From: Streptomyces sp. NBC_01353
GTDB lineage: Bacteria > Actinomycetota > Actinomycetes > Streptomycetales > Streptomycetaceae
Reading direction: 5' to 3'
DNA length: 64,000 nt
NCBI RefSeq assembly: GCF_036237275.1
Contig: NZ_CP108352.1
Span: 6,820,001-6,884,000 of the forward strand
The stretch's first letter is position 1, and each line of letters begins with the position of its first letter. Both the position numbers and the translations under genes were made by a program. This document shows, piece by piece, positions 8,127-16,329 of this stretch. The notes under the pieces were generated by a model that searched no databases, was not told the origin of the DNA, and was given only the letters and a program-made list of their open reading frames with translations.

Positions 8127-9560
8127 ATGCTGACCGTCCTCGGCTTCGCCATGATCGCGACCTTCCTGGTCCTGATCATGATGAAGAAGATGTCGCCGAT
8201 CGCGGCGCTCGTGCTGATTCCCGCGTTGTTCTGCGTCTTCGTCGGACAAGGAGCCCAGCTCGGCGACTACGTCCTCGAAGGCGTGGGCAAGCTGGCGCCC
8301 ACCGCGGCGATGCTGATGTTCGCCATCGTCTACTTCGGCGTGATGATCGACGTCGGTCTCTTCGACCCGATCGTCCGGGGCATCCTGCGCTTCTGCAAGG
8401 CCGACCCGGTGCGCGTGGTGGTCGGTACGGCGGCGCTCGCCGCGATCGTCTCGCTCGACGGCGACGGCTCCACCACGTTCATGATCACGGTCTCGGCGAT
8501 GTATCCGCTCTACAAGCGGCTCGGGATGAGCCTGGTCGTCATGACCGGTGTCGCCGCCACCGCCAACGGCGTCATGAACACCCTGCCCTGGGGCGGCCCC
8601 ACCGCCCGCGCCGCGACCGCGCTCAAGCTGGACGCGGCAGACATCTTCGTCCCGATGATCCCGGCGCTCGGCATGGGCCTGCTCTTTGTCTTCCTCCTCG
8701 CGTACGTCCTCGGCCGCCGCGAGCGCACGCGCATCGGGTACCTCACCCTGGACGAGGCCCTCGAGCCGACGCAGACCGAGACCGTCCTGGTGAAGGCCGG
8801 GGCCGGTACGGACACCACGAAGGCGTCCGGCGGCGCCGGCGGCTCCGGTGGTGCCGGTGATGCCCTCGGGCAGCCCGGTGCCGCCGCCAGTCAGCCCGAG
8901 GGGGCTCCCGAGGAGGGCTTCCCGGGCCTCGACCCGAACCGCCCGACCCTGCGACCCAAGCTGTACTGGTTCAACGCCGGCCTCACCGTCGCGCTGCTCA
9001 CCGCGATGATCCTCGAACTGCTGCCGATCCCGGTCCTCTTCCTGCTCGGCGCCGCACTCGCGCTCACCGTCAACTACCCGGACATGGCCGATCAGAAGGC
9101 CCGGATCGCCGCCCACGCCGACAACGTCCTCAATGTCGCCGGCATGGTCTTCGCGGCCGCCGTGTTCACCGGAGTCCTCACCGGCACCGGCATGGTCAAG
9201 CACATGGCCGACTGGCTCGTGGGCGCGATCCCCGACGGCATGGGCCCGCACATGGCCCTGGTCACGGGTGTGCTCAGCCTGCCGCTGACGTACTTCATGT
9301 CGAACGACGGCTTCTACTTCGGTGTCCTGCCGGTCCTCGCCGAGGCGGGCGCGGCCCACGGCGTGTCCCCGCTGGAGATCGCCCGCGCCTCGATCGCCGG
9401 CCAGGCCCTGCACATGTCGAGCCCGCTGGTACCGGCCGTCTATGTCCTCGTCGGCATGGCGAAGGTGGAGTTCGGCGACCACACGAGGTTCACCGTGAAA
9501 TGGGCGGCGCTCACCTCACTGGTGGTCCTCGCGGCCGGGATCCTCTTCGGCGTCATCTAG
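8127..9560 (+). CDS. CitMHS-family citrate-metal:proton symporter
   Basis: 477 residues and about eleven hydrophobic segments. The pattern LTVLGFAMIATFLVLIMMKKMSP, LDGDGSTTFMIT, NTLPWGGPTARAA and SNDGFYFGVLPVLAEA is characteristic of the CitMHS (citrate-Mg/Ca:H+) transporters, which import citrate complexed to divalent cations. A Gly/Ala-rich cytoplasmic insertion (around residues 225-265) splits the two halves. ATG 8127 is preferred over GTG 8118 because AGGTG at 8116-8120 is correctly spaced. A strong terminator follows at 9610-9645. No two-component citrate sensor is next to it. Confidence 0.88.
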   Translation: MLTVLGFAMIATFLVLIMMKKMSPIAALVLIPALFCVFVGQGAQLGDYVLEGVGKLAPTAAMLMFAIVYFGVMIDVGLFDPIVRGILRFCKADPVRVVVGTAALAAIVSLDGDGSTTFMITVSAMYPLYKRLGMSLVVMTGVAATANGVMNTLPWGGPTARAATALKLDAADIFVPMIPALGMGLLFVFLLAYVLGRRERTRIGYLTLDEALEPTQTETVLVKAGAGTDTTKASGGAGGSGGAGDALGQPGAAASQPEGAPEEGFPGLDPNRPTLRPKLYWFNAGLTVALLTAMILELLPIPVLFLLGAALALTVNYPDMADQKARIAAHADNVLNVAGMVFAAAVFTGVLTGTGMVKHMADWLVGAIPDGMGPHMALVTGVLSLPLTYFMSNDGFYFGVLPVLAEAGAAHGVSPLEIARASIAGQALHMSSPLVPAVYVLVGMAKVEFGDHTRFTVKWAALTSLVVLAAGILFGVI

Positions 9561-9609
9561 AGCGCGGTTCGCGGAGGGCGAGTGGTTCCTCCGCCGGGGG
9601 AGTGAAAGT

Positions 9610-9645
9610 CGGAGGGTGGGCGGCGTTGCTGCCACCCTCCGTTTT
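9610..9645 (+). terminator. Rho-independent terminator after citMHS gene
   Basis: 10-bp perfect stem (CGGAGGGTGG 9610-9619 with CCACCCTCCG 9632-9641), 12-base loop, followed by TTTT. Confidence 0.8.
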
Positions 9646-9713
9646 CCTGTCATGACAGAAAGTCAGATTATCGGTTGATCACCTGATGTCTTCATGACTG
9701 GAGGAACCCTCGC

Positions 9714-10457
9714 ATGACCGCTCTGGCTGTCCGCCCCCTTCTGTCCGCCGCGCTGGCCACCCTGGCTTTCGGCGGCGTCACCCTGGCCGGTGCGCCCGCT
9801 GCCGTCGCTGCCCCCGGCGACAACGGCGACGTCAAGGTCCACCATGCCGGACGCCCGGGCGAGGAGCCCCGCACGGGCGAGAACAACCCGGTCAACAATC
9901 CCTCGGTCTGCACGTTCTACTTCGCTGCCTTCAACTTCGACGGGCTCCAGAGCATCAACTGGGCCATTACGCCACAGCCGCCGGTGGACAGTGTGACGAC
10001 GAGCGGCTCGATCACCGTCGACGCCGCGGGGCACGGGATCAGCCCGGATCTGACGCTCGCCGACGGCAGGTACAAGGTCGAGTGGACCTGGGAGGGCCAG
10101 CAGGGCGCAGAGAAGAGCAAGGTCTTCAGAGTCGACTGCGACGACAGCACCAGCCCGCCCCCGACGAACGGCAACGGCGGCAACGGCAATGGCGGCAACG
10201 GGAACGGCGGGAACGGGAACGGCGGGAACGGCGACAACGGTGGCAACGGCCCCACCAAGCCTCCGCAGCCCAAGCCTCCCCACGGCGCGCACGGCCCGCA
10301 CGGCCCGGTCGGCGCGGGTGGTGGCGGCAGTGCCGACACCACCGGGACGGACAGCTCCGCCTTCGGGGTCGGATCGGCCATCGCCGCCGCCCTCGCGGGT
10401 ACGGTCGGCCTGATCCTCGTCCGTCGGTCGCGCCGCCGCACCGATGGCGCCGCGTAG
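9714..10457 (+). CDS. Secreted Asn/Gly-repeat surface protein, probable partner of adjacent sortase
   Basis: 247 residues. A signal peptide (MTALAVRPLLSAALATLAFG, cleavage near AVAA) leads into a ~110-residue compact domain with two Cys. Next comes a (N-G-G-N-G)n spacer around residues 157-182, a Pro/Lys/His segment, and a C-terminal hydrophobic helix (IAAALAGTVGLILV) ending RRSRRRTDGAA. That tail has the helix-plus-positive-charge layout of a cell-wall sorting signal, but no LPxTG or LAxTG is present. The gene overlaps the class F sortase gene by 14 bp. Inferred role: cell-wall or membrane-tethered protein; function of the folded domain unknown. Confidence 0.75.
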   Translation: MTALAVRPLLSAALATLAFGGVTLAGAPAAVAAPGDNGDVKVHHAGRPGEEPRTGENNPVNNPSVCTFYFAAFNFDGLQSINWAITPQPPVDSVTTSGSITVDAAGHGISPDLTLADGRYKVEWTWEGQQGAEKSKVFRVDCDDSTSPPPTNGNGGNGNGGNGNGGNGNGGNGDNGGNGPTKPPQPKPPHGAHGPHGPVGAGGGGSADTTGTDSSAFGVGSAIAAALAGTVGLILVRRSRRRTDGAA

Positions 10458-11232
10458 GTCCCGCTTCACGCGCAGGCAGCGGCGCCTCCTCCGGCTCACC
10501 CGGACGGTGGTGGTGACCCTGTCGCTGGTCGGTGGCGGCATCTGGTGGGCCCAGGACGAGGAACCGTCCGGCCCGCCGATCGCCGCCCCGGCCGCGCACG
10601 GGGCGGGCGCGGAAGCCCCCGCTGCCCCGGCCGGCCCCGACGAGAAGTCCCAGGCGCAGCCCCGGCCCACGGCCTCGGCCACACGCAAGGCGCAGCCGCG
10701 GCCCGGGGCTCCGGCGACGCCCAAGACTCGGCCCACGCCCCCGGTCGATCCGCTGCCCGCGCCCCTGGCCCGCTCGCGCCCCACCGGCCTCGCCGTCCCG
10801 GCGATCACCATCGAGGCCCCGGTGCTCGGCCTGGGACTCGACTCCTCCGGACGGCTCGGCACCCCGCCGGCCGACGACCCCCGGATCGTCGGCTGGTACA
10901 AGGACGGCCCGGCCCCGGGTGAACGCGGCACGGCGATCGTCGTCGGCCACCGTGACACCCGTACCGGGCCGGCCATCTTCCTCAACCTCGACTCGCTCAC
11001 CCCCGGGAACACCGTCCGTGTCGCCCGCGCCGACGGCCGGGTCGCCGTCTTCACGGTCGACAAGGTCCGCACCTACACGAAGGAGCAATTCCCCGACCGA
11101 GAGGTGTACGGATCCACGGGCCGCCCCGAACTGAGGCTGCTCACCTGCGGCGGCTCGTTCCACCCCAAGACGGGGTACGAGTCGAACATCGTCGTCTACG
11201 CCCATCTCACCGACATCGCCCGGGGGGTCTGA
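10444..11232 (+). CDS. Class F sortase
   Basis: 262 residues: an N-terminal membrane anchor (TVVVTLSLVGGGIWWA), a ~70-residue Pro/Ala linker, then a sortase domain (residues ~112-258). The catalytic His169 (VVGHRDT) and Cys235 (LLTCGG) are clear. At the position near the end where classical sortases carry Arg, the sequence is GYESNIVVYA. I cannot say whether another Arg substitutes. Sortases join secreted proteins to peptidoglycan or to each other outside the membrane. The 14-bp overlap with the upstream secreted protein suggests a dedicated substrate/enzyme pair. Confidence 0.88.
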   Translation: MAPRRSRFTRRQRRLLRLTRTVVVTLSLVGGGIWWAQDEEPSGPPIAAPAAHGAGAEAPAAPAGPDEKSQAQPRPTASATRKAQPRPGAPATPKTRPTPPVDPLPAPLARSRPTGLAVPAITIEAPVLGLGLDSSGRLGTPPADDPRIVGWYKDGPAPGERGTAIVVGHRDTRTGPAIFLNLDSLTPGNTVRVARADGRVAVFTVDKVRTYTKEQFPDREVYGSTGRPELRLLTCGGSFHPKTGYESNIVVYAHLTDIARGV

Positions 11233-11364
11233 CCGGGCGCCGCCCTCCGTTCGGGGGGCAGTGACGCGACGGTTCGGCCGGGATGGTGGAACCGGCCCGT
11301 TCCTGGGGAGTTACTGAGCCTCAGGAACCCTGGGCCCCTGGCCCCGAGCCACAAGGACGCGCCC

Positions 11365-11838
11365 ATGCCCCTCCGCCTGCTGACCACCCGTACCCGTGTC
11401 GCCGTCGCCACCGCCGGGCTGCTGATCACGGTCGGCGCCCCCGCCGCGTACGCCGGCCTCGGCGAGGACACGACCTCCCCTGCCGTCGTCACGGCGCAGA
11501 CACGCGGCAAGGCGTATGTCGAGACGCGGCTGTTCTTCGGGACGGAGTGCCCCGACGGCGGCCCGGACGTCACCGATCAGCAGTTCGTGGCCTTCGTCGA
11601 CAAGGAGGTCACGCCCGGGTTTCCGGCCGGCCTGACGGTCCAGGACGGGCGTGGACAGTGGCGTGACGCGAACGGCACCATCGAGCGGGAGCGAGCGTAC
11701 GAGCTGATCCTGTTCTACCCGGCGGCCGAGGCGCGGCTTCACGACCCGCGGATCGAGCACGTCAGGGAGGCGTACAAGAAGGCCTTCGGTCAGGAGTCCG
11801 TGGCCCGGCTGGACGAGCCGACCCGCGCCGACTTCTGA
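11365..11838 (+). CDS. Secreted DUF3574 protein
   Basis: 157 residues with a signal peptide (LLTTRTRVAVATAGLLITVG, cleavage near AYA). The mature part matches DUF3574: ETRLFFGTECPDG, FPAGLTVQDGRGQWRD, and an IERERAYELILFYP segment. Function of the family is unknown; members are small exported proteins. It stands alone after the sortase gene. The DNA directly after the stop codon degenerates into short 12-bp repeats. Confidence 0.8.
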   Translation: MPLRLLTTRTRVAVATAGLLITVGAPAAYAGLGEDTTSPAVVTAQTRGKAYVETRLFFGTECPDGGPDVTDQQFVAFVDKEVTPGFPAGLTVQDGRGQWRDANGTIERERAYELILFYPAAEARLHDPRIEHVREAYKKAFGQESVARLDEPTRADF

Positions 11839-11910
11839 GCCGGCCCCTGAGTCGACTTCCGAGCCGACTTCCGAGCCGACATCCGCGCTGACTTCTGAGC
11901 CGACTTCTGG
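11824..11910. repeat. Degenerate 12-bp tandem repeat at the end of the DUF3574 gene
   Basis: About six copies of a unit close to GAGCCGACTTCC run across the last codons of the gene and the intergenic region. Copies differ at one to three positions. Confidence 0.7.
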
Positions 11911-11955
11911 GCGGCGGGAGGGAAGGGACCGCAGGAAGAGGGCTCTGGCGCCAGA

Positions 11956-11974
11956 AAACTATCAGCGCTAGTTT
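11956..11974. promoter_or_regulatory. Palindromic operator upstream of aldehyde dehydrogenase
   Basis: Six-base arms AAACTA (11956-11961) and TAGTTT (11969-11974) around seven bases. It matches 15 of 19 positions with the site at 19951-19969 in front of the TetR/acyl-CoA dehydrogenase pair, suggesting control by the TetR encoded at 19246-19923. Confidence 0.65.
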
Positions 11975-12030
11975 GGGCGGGGACGACGAACCGGCCGGTA
12001 GGTTGGGAACAGGTGCAGAGGAGACAGCGG

Positions 12031-13422
12031 ATGAAGAGCCACGACGCGATGTACATCGGCGGGGAGTGGCGCCCCGCCGCCTCCACCGACACCATTCCGG
12101 TCGTCAACCCGGCGGACGAGCAGGTCATCGGCCGTGTCCCCGCCGGTACCGCCGAGGACGTCGACGCCGCCGTCCACGCCGCGCGCGCCGCCTTCCCCGG
12201 CTGGGCCGCCACCCCGCCGGCGGAGCGCGCCAAGCTGATCGGCGCGCTCCGCGACGCCCTCGCGGCCCGCGCCGAGGAGATCGCCGCCACGGTCACCGCC
12301 GAGCTCGGCGCCCCGCCCCAACTGGCGGCCACGGTCCACGCCGGACTGCCGATCGCCGTCGCCGGTTCGTACGCCGAGCTCGCCGCCACCCACTCCTTCG
12401 AGGAGAAGGTCGGCAACTCCACGGTCTACTCCGAGCCCGTCGGCGTCGTCGGCGCGATCACCCCGTGGAACTACCCGCTCCACCAGATCGTCGCCAAGGT
12501 CGCCCCCGCGCTCGCCGCCGGCTGCACCGTCGTCCTCAAGCCCGCCGAGGACACCCCGCTGACCGCCCAGATCTTCGCCGAGGCGGTCCACGCGTCGGGC
12601 ATCCCGGCCGGCGTCTTCAACCTCGTCACGGGCCTCGGTCCGGTCGCCGGCCAGGCCCTCGCCGAGCACGAGGGCGTCGACCTCGTCTCCTTCACCGGCT
12701 CGACCGCCGTCGGCAAGCGGATCGGCGCCCTCGCGGGCGGCGCCGTCAAGCGGGTCGCCCTGGAACTCGGCGGCAAGTCCGCCAACGTCATCCTGCCGAG
12801 CGCCGACCTCGGCAAGGCCGTCGCCGTCGGCATCGCCAACGTCATGGCCAACTCCGGTCAGACGTGCAGCGCGTGGACCCGGATGCTCGTCCCCGCCGGC
12901 CGGTACGACGAGGCGGTGGCGCTGGCCGCCGAGGCCGTCAAGAAGTACGTCCCCGGCGAGCGCGTCGGCCCCCTCGTCAACGCCAAGCAGCAGCAGCGGG
13001 TGCGCGGCTACATCGAGAAGGGCGTCGAGGAGGGCGCCCGGATCGTCGCGGGCGGCCCCGAGGCGCCGCGCGAGACCGGCTACTACGTCTCCCCGACCGT
13101 CTTCGCCGACGTCACCCCGGACATGACCATCGCCCAGGAGGAGATCTTCGGCCCGGTCGTCTCGATCCTGCGGTACGAGGACGAGGAGGACGCCCTCGCC
13201 ATCGCCAACGGGACCGTGTACGGGCTGGCCGGCGCGGTCTGGGGCGAGCCGGAGGCGGCCGTCGCCTTCGCCCGCAGGATGGACACGGGCCAGGTCGACA
13301 TCAACGGCGGCCGCTTCAACCCGCTGGCTCCCTTCGGCGGCTACAAGCAGTCGGGCGTGGGCCGTGAACTCGGCGCCCACGGCCTCGCCGAGTACCTCCA
13401 GACCAAGTCCCTCCAGTTCTGA
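12031..13422 (+). CDS. NAD(P)-dependent aldehyde dehydrogenase
   Basis: 463 residues from ATG 12031, preceded by GAGGAGA. All family landmarks are present: PWNYP (145-149), FTGSTAVG, general base Glu245 in LELGGKSAN, catalytic Cys279 in GQTCSA, and EEIFGPV. It oxidises an aldehyde to the acid in the cytoplasm. The substrate cannot be read from sequence. It is followed 129 bp later by a zinc alcohol dehydrogenase on the same strand, so an alcohol-to-aldehyde-to-acid pathway is likely. A palindromic operator lies at 11956-11974. Confidence 0.92.
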   Translation: MKSHDAMYIGGEWRPAASTDTIPVVNPADEQVIGRVPAGTAEDVDAAVHAARAAFPGWAATPPAERAKLIGALRDALAARAEEIAATVTAELGAPPQLAATVHAGLPIAVAGSYAELAATHSFEEKVGNSTVYSEPVGVVGAITPWNYPLHQIVAKVAPALAAGCTVVLKPAEDTPLTAQIFAEAVHASGIPAGVFNLVTGLGPVAGQALAEHEGVDLVSFTGSTAVGKRIGALAGGAVKRVALELGGKSANVILPSADLGKAVAVGIANVMANSGQTCSAWTRMLVPAGRYDEAVALAAEAVKKYVPGERVGPLVNAKQQQRVRGYIEKGVEEGARIVAGGPEAPRETGYYVSPTVFADVTPDMTIAQEEIFGPVVSILRYEDEEDALAIANGTVYGLAGAVWGEPEAAVAFARRMDTGQVDINGGRFNPLAPFGGYKQSGVGRELGAHGLAEYLQTKSLQF

Positions 13423-13535
13423 GCCCTTCCGAGCCGGTGCCGAGCCGGTTCCATCCCTTCTGAGCCCGTTCCGAGCCCGTTCCGAGCCCGTTCCGAGCCT
13501 GTTCCGAGTCCTTTCGAGCCTGTTCCGAGTCCCTG
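13421..13535. repeat. 11-bp tandem repeat between aldehyde and alcohol dehydrogenase genes
   Basis: Roughly nine imperfect copies of GAGCCCGTTCC fill almost the whole 129-bp gap, with the most regular copies at ~13460-13515. No hairpin or coding signal is evident inside. Confidence 0.75.
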
Positions 13536-13551
13536 AGGAGCAAGACGCGTC

Positions 13552-14637
13552 ATGAGCGTGGTCCGCGCCGCCTTCCTGCCCGCCGTCGGCTCTCCGCTGG
13601 AGATAGCCGGCATCCGACTGCCCGAGCCCGGCCCCGGCCAGGTCAGGGTCCGCCTCGCCGCCGCCGGGGTCTGCCACTCCGACCTGTCCCTCTCCAACGG
13701 GACCATGCGGGTGCCCGTCCCCGCCGTCCTCGGCCACGAGGGCGCCGGCACGGTCGTCTCCGTCGGCGAGGGCGTCACCCACGTCGCCCCCGGCGACGGT
13801 GTCGTCCTCAACTGGGCGCCGTCCTGCGGAACCTGCCACCCCTGCTCGCTCGGTGAGGTCTGGCTCTGCGCCGACGCGCTCATCGGCGCCGGGAGTGTGT
13901 ACGCCGCAACCGAGGACGGCATCGACCTCCACCCCGGTCTCAACGTGGCCGCCTTCGCCGAGGAGACCGTGGTCGCGGCGAACTGCGTCCTGCCCGTCCC
14001 GGAGGGTGTCCCGCTCACGGACGCGGCCCTCCTCGGCTGCGCCGTCCTCACCGGCTGGGGCGCGATCCACCACTCGGCGCGGGTGCGGGAGGGGGAGTCC
14101 GTCGTCGTCTTCGGCGTCGGGGGCGTGGGCCTCGCCACCCTCCAGGCCGCCCGCATCGCGGGCGCCTCGCCGATCATCGCGGTCGACGTGTCGCCAGAGA
14201 AGGAGGCCCTGGCGCGGGCCGCCGGGGCGACGGAGTACGTCGTCGCCTCCGAGACCACCGCCAAGGAGATCCGGAAGCTGACGGGTGGTCAGGGTGCCGA
14301 CGTGGCCGTCGAGTGCGTCGGCCGCGCCACCACCATCCGTACCGCCTGGGACTCCACCCGGCGTGGCGGCCGCACCACCGTCGTCGGCATCGGCGGCAAG
14401 GACCAGCAGGTCACCTTCAACGCGCTGGAGCTCTTCCACTGGGGCCGGACCCTGTCCGGCTGCGTGTACGGGAACTCCGACCCGGCCGTGGACCTGCCCG
14501 TCCTCGCCGAACACATCCGGGCCGGCCGCCTCGACCTGAGCGCCCTGGTCACCGAGCGGATCACCCTGGACGGCATCCCGGGCGCCTTCGACAACATGCT
14601 CGCGGGCAAGGGCGGCCGGGCGCTCGTCGTCTTCTAG
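13552..14637 (+). CDS. Zinc-dependent alcohol dehydrogenase (MDR family)
   Basis: 361 residues, typical MDR length. Catalytic zinc ligands Cys41 and His62-Glu63 (AAGVCHSDL, LGHEGAG) and the four structural-zinc cysteines (Cys92, 95, 98, 106) are intact. The Rossmann motif is GVGGVGLATL. It interconverts an alcohol and aldehyde with NAD(P). It follows the aldehyde dehydrogenase and is probably co-transcribed through the repeat-filled gap. The next gene is convergent, ending 11 bp away. Confidence 0.9.
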   Translation: MSVVRAAFLPAVGSPLEIAGIRLPEPGPGQVRVRLAAAGVCHSDLSLSNGTMRVPVPAVLGHEGAGTVVSVGEGVTHVAPGDGVVLNWAPSCGTCHPCSLGEVWLCADALIGAGSVYAATEDGIDLHPGLNVAAFAEETVVAANCVLPVPEGVPLTDAALLGCAVLTGWGAIHHSARVREGESVVVFGVGGVGLATLQAARIAGASPIIAVDVSPEKEALARAAGATEYVVASETTAKEIRKLTGGQGADVAVECVGRATTIRTAWDSTRRGGRTTVVGIGGKDQQVTFNALELFHWGRTLSGCVYGNSDPAVDLPVLAEHIRAGRLDLSALVTERITLDGIPGAFDNMLAGKGGRALVVF

Positions 14638-14647
14638 ACGGCCCCGG

Positions 14648-15583
14648 TCAGACCGCTTCCGTGGCCTCGACGCTGTCGGCCGGAGTCCTGGACGGGGGCT
14701 TCGGCCGGGAGCGCGAGACCGCCACGCCCGCCAGGCACAGCGCCCCGCCCGCGAGCGTGAGCAGCCCGGGGAGTTCGCCGAGGAACACCCACGCCATGAC
14801 GACGACCAGTGCGGGCACGGCGTACGTCGTCGCGCCCATTCGGCCCGCGGTCGTACGGGCCAGGGCGTAGGCCCAGGTGGTGAAGGCGAGGGCGGTCGGG
14901 AACACTCCGAGGTACACCATGTTCAGCGTCGCGGAGAGCGGCGCCCGGCTCGCCTCGTCGACGAGCTGCCCGGCGAACGGCAGACACGCCACGGTGCCGA
15001 CGAGGCACCCGAAGGTCGTGATCTGCAGCGCGCTGCCGTGGGCCAGGGCGGGCTTCTGCGCGACGACACCGCCCGCGTACGCGACGGCCGCGAGCAGGCA
15101 CAGCACGACGCCGAGGACGGAGGCGTGCCCCTCGCCGGACATCGAGAACCCGACGGCGATCGCGCCGGCGAAGGAGACCGCCATGCCCGCGATCAGCCGG
15201 GGCGGCAGCTTCTCGCCGAGGAAGCGGGAGCCGAGCAGCGCGATCAGGATCGGCCCGATGTTCACGACCATCGCCGCCGTGCCGGCGTCGACCTCCTGCT
15301 CGCCCCAGTTGAGCACCACCATGTAGGCGCCGAACCACAGGAGTCCGGACACCGCGATCCCCGGCCAGGCCGCCCGTGACGGCAGCCCCTCCCGCCGTAT
15401 CAGCAGGACCGCTCCGAGGACGAGGGCCCCGGCGAGGAGCCGGCCGAGGGCGAGCGCGCCGGGGGAGTAGGCGGCCCCCGCGCTGCGGATCGAGACGAAG
15501 GCGGAGGCCCACAGGACGACGGTGACACCGGCGGCGGCGAGTGCCAGGCGGGTGGTGGCGGGGGAGTCGGGTGAGTCGGTCAT
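14648..15583 (-). CDS. EamA (DMT) family transporter
   Basis: 311 residues with ten hydrophobic helices in two EamA repeats (e.g. GVTVVLWASAFVSIRSAG; LVVVMAWVFLGELPG). This is the drug/metabolite transporter superfamily, an inner-membrane exporter or importer of small metabolites. The start at 15583 overlaps the stop of the upstream ArsR-type regulator by four bases (ATGA), so the two are translationally coupled and the regulator probably controls the transporter. An in-frame upstream extension exists but lacks a family-like sequence. Confidence 0.88.
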   Translation of the reverse strand: MTDSPDSPATTRLALAAAGVTVVLWASAFVSIRSAGAAYSPGALALGRLLAGALVLGAVLLIRREGLPSRAAWPGIAVSGLLWFGAYMVVLNWGEQEVDAGTAAMVVNIGPILIALLGSRFLGEKLPPRLIAGMAVSFAGAIAVGFSMSGEGHASVLGVVLCLLAAVAYAGGVVAQKPALAHGSALQITTFGCLVGTVACLPFAGQLVDEASRAPLSATLNMVYLGVFPTALAFTTWAYALARTTAGRMGATTYAVPALVVVMAWVFLGELPGLLTLAGGALCLAGVAVSRSRPKPPSRTPADSVEATEAV

Positions 15584-16311
15584 GGGGCGACCGTAGGCCC
15601 TGGACCCTTCGGCGCCCACCGAATTGTCTCCGGCTCGATGCCCAGGGCCAGCCGCAGCGCCCGCTCGCCCTGCGGGGTCACCTTCACGGCCCGCTCGGAC
15701 CCGATCCGTACGCACCAGCCGGCGTCGAGCGCGTGCCGGCAGAGCGCCGCGCCCGCGATCCCCGCCAGGTGAGGCTTCCGCTCGGTCCAGTCGAGGCAGC
15801 CGCGGGCGACGGGCCGCCGCCCCTTGGCCGCGAGGGCGATCCCCAGCTCCCCGAACCACTCCACGCCCGCGTCCGTGAGCGCGAACCCGGTGTCCTGGCG
15901 CAGCAGTCCGCGCACGGTCATCGCCTCGGTGATCGCGATCCCCAGCCGCCCGGCGAGATGGTCGTAGCAGGTACGCCCCCGCGCCATCGCCTGCTCCGCG
16001 CTCGCGGCCCGCAGCGAGCGCGGCGGCGCCTTCCGCGCGGGCTCGGAACGGGCGGCCAGGTCCTCGACGAGGTGGGCGATCCCGGCGTCGGCGAGGCGCA
16101 CGTACCGGTGCCGCCCCTGCCGCTCCTCGGCGAGCACCCCGCCCGCGACGAGCTTCCCGAGGTGCTCACTGGTCGTGGACGGCGCCACGCGCGCGTGCCG
16201 CGCCAACTCCCCGGCGGTCCAGGCCCGCCCGTCGAGCAGGGCGAGGAGAAAGGCGGCGCGAGTCTCATCGGCGAGGAGCGCCGCGAGGGCGGCGAGGTCT
16301 TTGGCAGCCAT
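15580..16311 (-). CDS. ArsR-family winged-helix regulator
   Basis: 243 residues. The N-terminal ~90 residues form an ArsR-type winged helix (LLADETRAAFLLALLDGRAW, ELARHARVAPSTTSEHLGKL, RHRYVRLA). The extra C-terminal domain of ~130 residues with a DWTERKPHLAG motif is common to a subgroup of long ArsR proteins. Start taken at ATG 16311. It is coupled to the EamA transporter gene (4-bp overlap) and lies 18 bp after the ankyrin/HEAT gene on the same strand. Confidence 0.86.
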   Translation of the reverse strand: MAAKDLAALAALLADETRAAFLLALLDGRAWTAGELARHARVAPSTTSEHLGKLVAGGVLAEERQGRHRYVRLADAGIAHLVEDLAARSEPARKAPPRSLRAASAEQAMARGRTCYDHLAGRLGIAITEAMTVRGLLRQDTGFALTDAGVEWFGELGIALAAKGRRPVARGCLDWTERKPHLAGIAGAALCRHALDAGWCVRIGSERAVKVTPQGERALRLALGIEPETIRWAPKGPGPTVAP

Positions 16312-16329
16312 GGCACCAGGGTGCCGCAC

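Noticed and set aside
13421-13535. CRISPR-like short repeats
   Set aside because: Unit is 11 bp, contiguous and imperfect with no spacers; a tandem repeat, not CRISPR.
14648-15859. Longer version of the EamA transporter (start at 15859)
   Set aside because: The extra ~90 N-terminal residues are Arg/Gly-rich and overlap the ArsR-type gene in another frame; the coupled ATG at 15583 is the natural start.
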